A DNA stretch of 64,000 nt, from the NCBI GenBank assembly GCA_030549205.1, contig JAUKTV010000008.1:682001-746000 (forward strand). Direction: 5' to 3'. Both the position numbers and the translations under genes were made by a program. The notes below the pieces were generated by a model. The model was not told the DNA's origin, did no database searches, and was given only the letters and a program-made list of their open reading frames with translations. Of this stretch, positions 57,767 through 64,000 are shown in pieces. The DNA is from Apiosordaria backusii. Its lineage: Eukaryota > Ascomycota > Sordariomycetes > Sordariales > Lasiosphaeriaceae. The first letter of the stretch is position 1. Each line of letters opens with the position of its first letter.

Positions 57767-58849
57767 TTTGGGTTTATTGAGGGAGGTAATTGGGGGGTGG
57801 GAATGAAAGAAACGAGGTGGGAAAATGAGAGGATGTGAGATTGAAGATGGGAAATCTTCAAGAATATCTAAATAGTAAACTACATGCCGGCTCGGCTGTT
57901 TTCCCCTGGTGTAAGTGACGACGTTGGTCTTTGGTTGGTGTTGTTTATGGAAACAAAGTGGGTCCTCTGAGTGCCGAGCTCTGTGGGGCAGGTTGCATTT
58001 GACCGGGGATGCCTCGGTTCTGCGTTACGGATTCAGAGAAACTCCCCGATAAATGCATCAGCACATGCAGTGGTCCCTCAGCCCGCTGGAGCACGAGCCT
58101 CAAATCTGTTAAGGGTGGTTATCAATCAGCAGGGTCTCTGCCGCATTGTTGGGGTGGCTTTGTTACCGTTACGAAACGTTACGAGCCCAACTGCCCACCA
58201 GCCACATTTTCCCCCACATGCACATGTCACCCTGCAGCCATCGTCCCTCGTGCTCGCTTTCCCTGCCGTCCGGTTTCCCCCCTTGTCTGATCTTGTTTCT
58301 TTGCTGCAGATATGCCGTGAAACCGAACTTTGACAACAGCTCTTTCAACAACTGGCTTTTTTTCGTTTTCGCAAAGTCTGAATAAGTGATCGCATCGCAA
58401 AGGGAAACGCAAAACGGGAGTCCACTTTTTCTCCCATGCAGGTGTCGTACTGTGTACCACACCGCTCCTCTCTTTAATCTACAGTCTTGTTGTCGCAAAG
58501 TTCAACCTTTTCGTTCGACGCAAAAACGCAAATCTCCAGTTGGGCGCACGCTGTGATGTGTGGCTGGTTTTATTAGTTTATTTTGTTATACAGAAAGGAG
58601 ACACGAGTTACCACACCTTTTGCGCAATACAGCAACACTTGAACCTACCTTGACAAGACCCAACCACCTAGAATCGTCAAACACTTGAGCGAGACTTGCC
58701 CAAATCTACGACGCTACGAACGAACGAACCCCGCCCGAGAACATCCGTGGAGCGCGCGCATAGCACAGACAGCGCTACCACCACCCACACTATACCAGAG
58801 CCCATTTCATGAGCCATAGCATAAAGAATCATCAAGAAAAGACGATCGC
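57767..58849. other. Divergent intergenic region between SDR and Rab genes
   Basis: About 1.1 kb upstream of both genes, so it holds two promoters. Pyrimidine-rich stretches lie at about 58590-58680. No gene. Confidence 0.35.
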
Positions 58850-60127
58850 ATGAGCAGCTACGTCGAGCTCTCCGGGTTTGGCCGCCCCCGCCGGGGCTCC
58901 TCTGCCGCGAGCGAAACAAGCAGCGCCGGCACCGTGACCCGCGGCCAGGACCGAGAACAGGAGCTAGGGAGCATGTACGACTACCTGGCCAAGATTATAC
59001 TGTTGGGTCCAAGCGGGACTGGAAAGTCTGTTCCCTTTTTCTGCCCCTCCAAACCCCCGATCCCCCCACTTCCAACCTTACCCCTTGCTGACAGGTATTG
59101 CGCATGTGTTGTGTAAAGGTCCTGCCTCCTCCACCGTTTCATCAAATCCGAATGGCGCGTCCTATCCTCCCAGACCATCGGCGTCGAGTTCGCGTCCAAG
59201 ATCATCAAAGTCGGCACGGGCGCCAGGAGGAAACGGATTAAACTCCAGTTGTGGGACACGGCAGGGACGGAGAGGTTCAGATCAGTGTCGAGGTCGTATT
59301 ACCGGGGCGCGGCGGGAGCGATACTGGTGTATGATGTTACCAGTCACGCGAGCTTCAACAGTCTGCAGCCATTTTTGAATGATGCGAGGGCGCTGGCGAG
59401 TCCGAATTTGAGCTTGTTGCTGGTGGGGAATAAAGTTGATTTGGCGGCTAGCCAGACGGGGGCCTATTCGGATTACGAAGATAATGATGACTGGGGAAGA
59501 GATAGTAATAGGTTAGGGGTGGGAGGTGGAAGGGGAGGGGGAGGAGGGGGGTTGCCTACGCCGAGCAGTATCGCTAGTAGCAGTGTTTCTTCTTTTCAGA
59601 CGACGACGACGACGATGGCGGATAGGACGGAACGAGGGGGGGATAGAGGGCAGCAGACGCCGATGGTGCCGGGTTCGTACTCTAGTGTGTCGACTATTCA
59701 CCCGGGGTTGGGGTCGCAGCTGAAGGCGACGATTGCGCCGGATGGGAGGGAAGTTAGTGCAGTGGAGGCGTCGAGGTGGGCGAGCACGGTGAACATTCCG
59801 GTGACGATGGAGGTTTCGGCACTGAGCGGGGAGGGGGTGGATGAGGTTTTTGGGAGGTTGGCGAGGATGATTCTGACCAAGATCGAGTTGGGCGAGATTG
59901 ATCCTGATGATCCGATGAGTGGGATTCAGTATGGCGATGCGGGCGCGCTGTGGAATGCCGGCGCGAGTGATGGGGGGAGCATCAAGAGTACGCTGACGGC
60001 CGATGAGGTGGGCATCGGTGGGAGGAGAAGGAGAGGAAAGCCAAAACGAATGGGGCAAGGCGGCCTAAGAGAGTGGGAGGAGGTGTTCACATTGACGGGC
60101 AGGAGAAGGAATAGGGGGTGTTGTTGA
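58850..60127 (+). CDS. Rab GTPase, Rab4-like, with a long insertion
   Basis: Exons 58850-59025 and 59119-60127 give 394 aa, nearly twice the usual 210. A Ser/Gly-rich N-terminal extension of 43 residues precedes YDYLAKIILLGPSGTGKS (P-loop). The intron splits the P-loop Lys codon and uses a weak GTCTGT donor. Then TIGVEF (switch I), WDTAGTERF (switch II), GNKVDL (G4), about 100 residues of Gly/Ser/Thr-rich insert, and VSALSGEGV (G5). The C-terminus ends CC, a double-geranylgeranyl signal. All nucleotide-binding motifs are intact. Rab4-type proteins act in endosomal recycling. The alternative start at 58973 (MYDYL) would give a normal N-terminus. Confidence 0.9.
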
Positions 60128-61315
60128 TGCTGGGAGTCGAAAGACGAGGACCTAATGATACCATGCGGCTACTAATACCTGGTAATGGACTGACGATGTG
60201 TATGGACTTTTTATGGCATATTTACTCTGCACGACGCTTATGTTGCATGGAGTTGGGAGAGGAGCGGGCGGGATTGTCTCGTTAGACATTGTTTGTCTTT
60301 TTATTCTTGTTTTTTTGGTACTGCATAGCCAACATGAGTTATTTCTTCTTATTTCTCGATCTTCGTCTTGATGCAACGACGGGATAATTCCAGGGCCCTG
60401 TTATCCAAACTCAAGGGCGGCGGATAGGGGTTCTCAAATATGATGAAGCTGCGGCATTCCGTTGCCGATGCATGTGACAGATGACAACAACGTCCGATAT
60501 GCACAAGGCTGGACCGAGTCTGTCCGTTGCTGCAGGCTCTCATGGCGAAACAAAGCCCCATATGCGCTCCTATTTGACGCGCTGGCAGGCTATACTTCGG
60601 CCATCATGAGCTCTGGGCTGGTGAGGTAAGGGTTGGAAATTAGCCTAAAAGGGAAAGCGGAAAGCCTCCCTCCGAGCGCCCAAGGAACTTCCGCACTATC
60701 ATCAGCAGGAGCTTTGAGCCTCTGACTCGGCAGTATTTTCTGATGCAGACGAGGCAAGAGTGAACGATTTGCCTTCTGGAAGAGTGAGAAGGATATTCAT
60801 TGTCATATTGAAGCTTCAGGTTCATCAAGAACAGCAGACAGCTGTGGGTTGGTATTACAAACACCCACCATGCAAATCCCACGGTATTTGACTTAGATAC
60901 TCCAACAGCAGTGTCACAATTGGAGAAGACATGCTCCATATGCAGACCCCAACCCGGGATGGACGGCCAGGATGGATTACCTGCAGCCCCTGGCATGTGG
61001 GGTGAGGCCAGGGGAGCTCCTTCTGCACTCGCAACACCATTCGTTCCCACGGGGTTCCTTCCCCCGCGGTCATGAACACGGTGGGCGGCAGCTCGAATTC
61101 CTAGCCATGAGAGGAAAGCACAAAGATCTATAAGACGGCTCTGCTCTAGAAATGTTGAGGGCCATGAGCATCTCTCTGTCGACAGCAGCAACAGTTTGTG
61201 TTTCTCCGTGAGAGACATCACCAGGCTGTCCCTCCTTCCACCACCTGTACCCCACCAAACGTTCCCCTCACTGCCCCTCACCACCATCAACCCCACCATA
61301 CGACGCAAGTTAACC
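60128..61315. other. Intergenic region upstream of beta-mannosidase
   Basis: A 266-codon minus-strand frame at 60640-61440 overlaps the beta-mannosidase start and has no recognisable domain; not called. Otherwise promoter and 3' flank. Confidence 0.4.
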
Positions 61316-63940
61316 ATGGCTCCCGCCGCCGCCATCGTCATCCCTGTCGACAAGAACTGGGAGTTCAAGCAGCTCGACAAGGACGGTGCCGAGTTCCTCC
61401 CCGTCTCCCAGTTCCCTACCAACGTCCACCTCGACCTCATTCACCACAAACTCATCCCCGACCCGTTTATTGGCAAGAACGAGCTCGATGTGCAGTGGGT
61501 AGGCGAGGCACAATGGGTGTACAAGACTACCTTCAAGGGGCAGCCTGTTCCTCAGGGTGCCAAGGCTATCCTGGCGTTTGACGGGTTGGACACTTTTGCT
61601 ACTGTTGTGCTGAACGGAACCACCATCTTGGAGACGGATAATATGTTTACCCCTGAGAGGGTAGAAGTTACAAAGTTGTTGAAGGATGAGAACGAGCTTG
61701 TCATCAGCTTTGACAGTGCCTACCTCAGGGGTTGGAAGCTTGTTGAGAAGTATCCTGAGCACAAATGGGGCGTGTGGAATGGTGATAATTCGAGATTGGC
61801 TGTGAGGAAGGCGCAGTATCACTGGGTATGATCTCTCGCAGACGGATTTTCAGGAAGAAAGGTTGCTAATAGTTCAGAATAGGGATGGGACTGGGGCCCG
61901 GCGCTCCTTACCTGCGGTCCTTGGCGACCAATCAACCTTGAAATCTACGAGACGAGACTTGCGGACTTGAGCTTCGACAGTACCATCCCCGAGGATCTCA
62001 CGTCTGCCGATATCAAGGCCACGGCTGAAGTCGAAGGATCAGGCGGGAAGGTCAAGTTCGACCTCTCGCTTGACGGCAAGGAGGTAGCCTCCCAAACAGC
62101 GGACGCCAATGGCGCCGGCAACGTCACTGTTTCTTTCCACCTCGACAACCCTTCACTTTGGTTCCCTTTCCGCTACGGCAAGCAGCCCCTTTACACGCTA
62201 AAGGCCACGCTCCTCAGCGGTGACGATGAAATCTCCAACATCACCAAGAAGATCGGCCTCCGCCGCGCCGAGCTCGTCCAGCAACCCCTCCTCGACCAAC
62301 CCGGCACCTCCTTCTTCTTCCGCGTCAACAACATCCCCATCTACTGCGGCGGCTCCGACTGGATCCCTGCTGACAACTTCATCCCCCGCATCACAGCCCA
62401 AAAATACCACGACTGGATCTCCCTCGTCCGTGATGGCAACCAATTTATGGTCCGCATCTGGGGCGGCGGCATCTACGAAGAGCAAGCCTTCTACGACGCC
62501 TGCGACGAGCTTGGCGTCCTCGTCTGGCAGGACTTTATGTTCGGCTGCGGCAACTACCCCGCCTGGCCTGAGCTGAGAAAGTCCATCGACCGTGAAGCCC
62601 GTGAGAACATCAAGCTGCTTCGTCACCATCCTTCTATTGTCATCTGGGCGGGCAACAACGAGGATTATCAATATCAAGAGTCTGCCGGGTTGACCTACGA
62701 CTTTGAGAACAAGGACGCGGAGTCCTGGCTGCAAACTGACTTTCCTGCGAGATACATCTACGAAAAGATTCTCAGTGATGCCTGCGCGGAGTTGATCCCA
62801 GGGACATTCTACCACCCTGGCAGCCCGTGGGGCGCGGGGAGGGACACCCACGACGCCACAGTGGGTGACATCCACCAGTGGAACGTCTGGCATGGCACAC
62901 AGGAGAAGTGGCAGGATTTCGACAAGCTTTCCGGGAGATTCGTGAGCGAGTTTGGCATGCAAGCCTTCCCAGACGTCAAGACCATCGACGCGTATCTGCC
63001 CCTGGGCAAAGACGATCCAGACAGATACCCCCAGTCCTCCACTGTGGACTTCCACAACAAGGCCGACGGCCACGAGAGGAGAATTGCTTTGTATCTGGTC
63101 GAGAACATGAGATATGCCCCCGACCCGCTGGAGCAGTTTGTGTATGCTACTCAGCTGATGCAGGCGGAGTGCTTGGCGAGCGCGTATAGACTGTGGAAGA
63201 GGCAGTGGAAGGGACCGGGGAGGGAGTACAATGCCGGCGCGCTGGTGTGGCAGATTAACGACTGCTGGCCGGTGACGAGCTGGTCGATTGTGGATTTTTA
63301 TCTGAGACCCAAGCACGCTTTTTACACGGTCAAGCGGGAGATGGCGCCGGTTTCTGCGGGGATTACGCGAAAGGTTCACAAGCATCCCAGGGACAAGTAC
63401 ACGCGGGTGTATATTGACACTGAGACAAAGATTGAAGTCTGGGGGAGCAACTTGACCCTGGAGGACCTGACGGTGGACGTGGTGGTCAAGGCGTGGGATG
63501 TTATTACTGGAGAGCAGACGTTTGAGAAGAAGATTGCGGAAGGGTTGGTCCTGCCGGAGAATCGATCGACAGAGGTGGCGGCGCTGGATGTCCCCGTGAA
63601 AGAAAAGGGCAAAGGAGAGGAGAATAAGGTTGTGGCGGCGGCGTATATTGTTGATAAGGACGGCAAGCAGATTGCGAGGTATGTCAACTGGCCGGAGCCG
63701 CTCAAGTACGTGCACCTTCAGAAACCAAAGGAGCTGAAGGCGGTGCTCAATGCCGATGCGACGGCTGTCGAGATCAGCGCTGAGGTCCCCGTCAAGGGCG
63801 TGGCGCTGGAGTGCGAGGACGACGCGGTCAGGTTTGAGGATAACTTGGTGGATATTGTGCCCGGGGAGGTGGTTTCTATTGCTGTCAAGGGGGCGACGAA
63901 GGAGACCAAAATTTCGACGAGGTATTTGGGCATGATCTAG
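61316..63940 (+). CDS. Beta-mannosidase B-type, glycoside hydrolase family 2
   Basis: Exons 61316-61825 and 61883-63940 give 855 aa, the usual size of the intracellular B clade. No signal peptide, so cytosolic. The N-terminal sugar-binding domain (DVQWVGEAQWVYKTTF, LNGTTILETDNMFTP) is followed by WDWGPALLTCGPW, an Ig-like domain, then the TIM barrel: DWIPADNF, MVRIWGGGIYE, WAGNNEDY with acid/base Glu near 430, and SEFGMQAFP with nucleophile Glu near 526. It removes terminal beta-mannose from beta-mannooligosaccharides and N-glycan cores. All active-site residues are present. Confidence 0.95.
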
Positions 63941-64000
63941 ATAGACTTTTGCTGTTTTTAGTGCTGGGATTTCTTTTCAAGGGTGGGGGAAAAACGGACA

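Noticed and set aside
60640..61440. 266-codon minus-strand frame
   Set aside because: It overlaps the start of the beta-mannosidase gene antisense and shows no protein-like motif order.
62198..63715. 505-codon frame antisense to beta-mannosidase
   Set aside because: A shadow of a G/C-rich conserved gene; its composition (His/Arg/Pro/Val-rich) is not protein-like.

Overview
The window is nuclear DNA of a filamentous ascomycete, most likely a Sordariomycete (inference). Genes carry short introns of about 50-100 nt with GTRNGY donors and CTRAC-like branch sites. There is a HET-domain gene, and blocks of extreme A/T richness look like repeat-induced point mutation (RIP). I rebuilt the gene models by hand from splice signals and reading-frame continuity; every splice junction used keeps the frame.

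1-12.5 kb looks like one edge of a peptide secondary-metabolite cluster. It holds the first 36 codons of a secreted protein (cut by the window edge, a possible precursor peptide), two divergent UstYa-like (DUF3328) oxidase-type proteins, an MFS transporter and a full-length ABCC exporter. The cluster is interrupted by one A/T-rich block and ends in a degenerate minisatellite, a small TIR element with an 8-bp target duplication, and a second A/T-rich block.

14.5-21.7 kb is accessory: a glycine-repeat membrane ORF, a HET-domain protein and an unusual kinase-like protein. 21.8-36.9 kb is a large RIP-like block carrying a family of 46-bp palindromes. A complete Ty3/gypsy chromovirus (25270-32603) is inserted in it, with apparently identical 404-bp LTRs and a CTAGC target duplication. 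On its opposite strand lies an intron-containing gene for a Zn2Cys6 plus coiled-coil protein. A second kinase of the same type as the first lies on the far side of the block, pointing the other way.

40-64 kb is mostly ordinary single-copy sequence: DUF4743/Nudix hydrolase, four-WSC-domain secreted protein, two tail-to-tail paralogs of an unrecognised coiled-coil family plus a broken third copy, a 626-bp MITE, a D-2-hydroxyacid dehydrogenase, a basic protein with a possible dsRNA-binding fold, an HSD10-like SDR, a Rab4-like GTPase with a long insertion, and a cytosolic GH2 beta-mannosidase. No tRNA, rRNA or CRISPR was seen.
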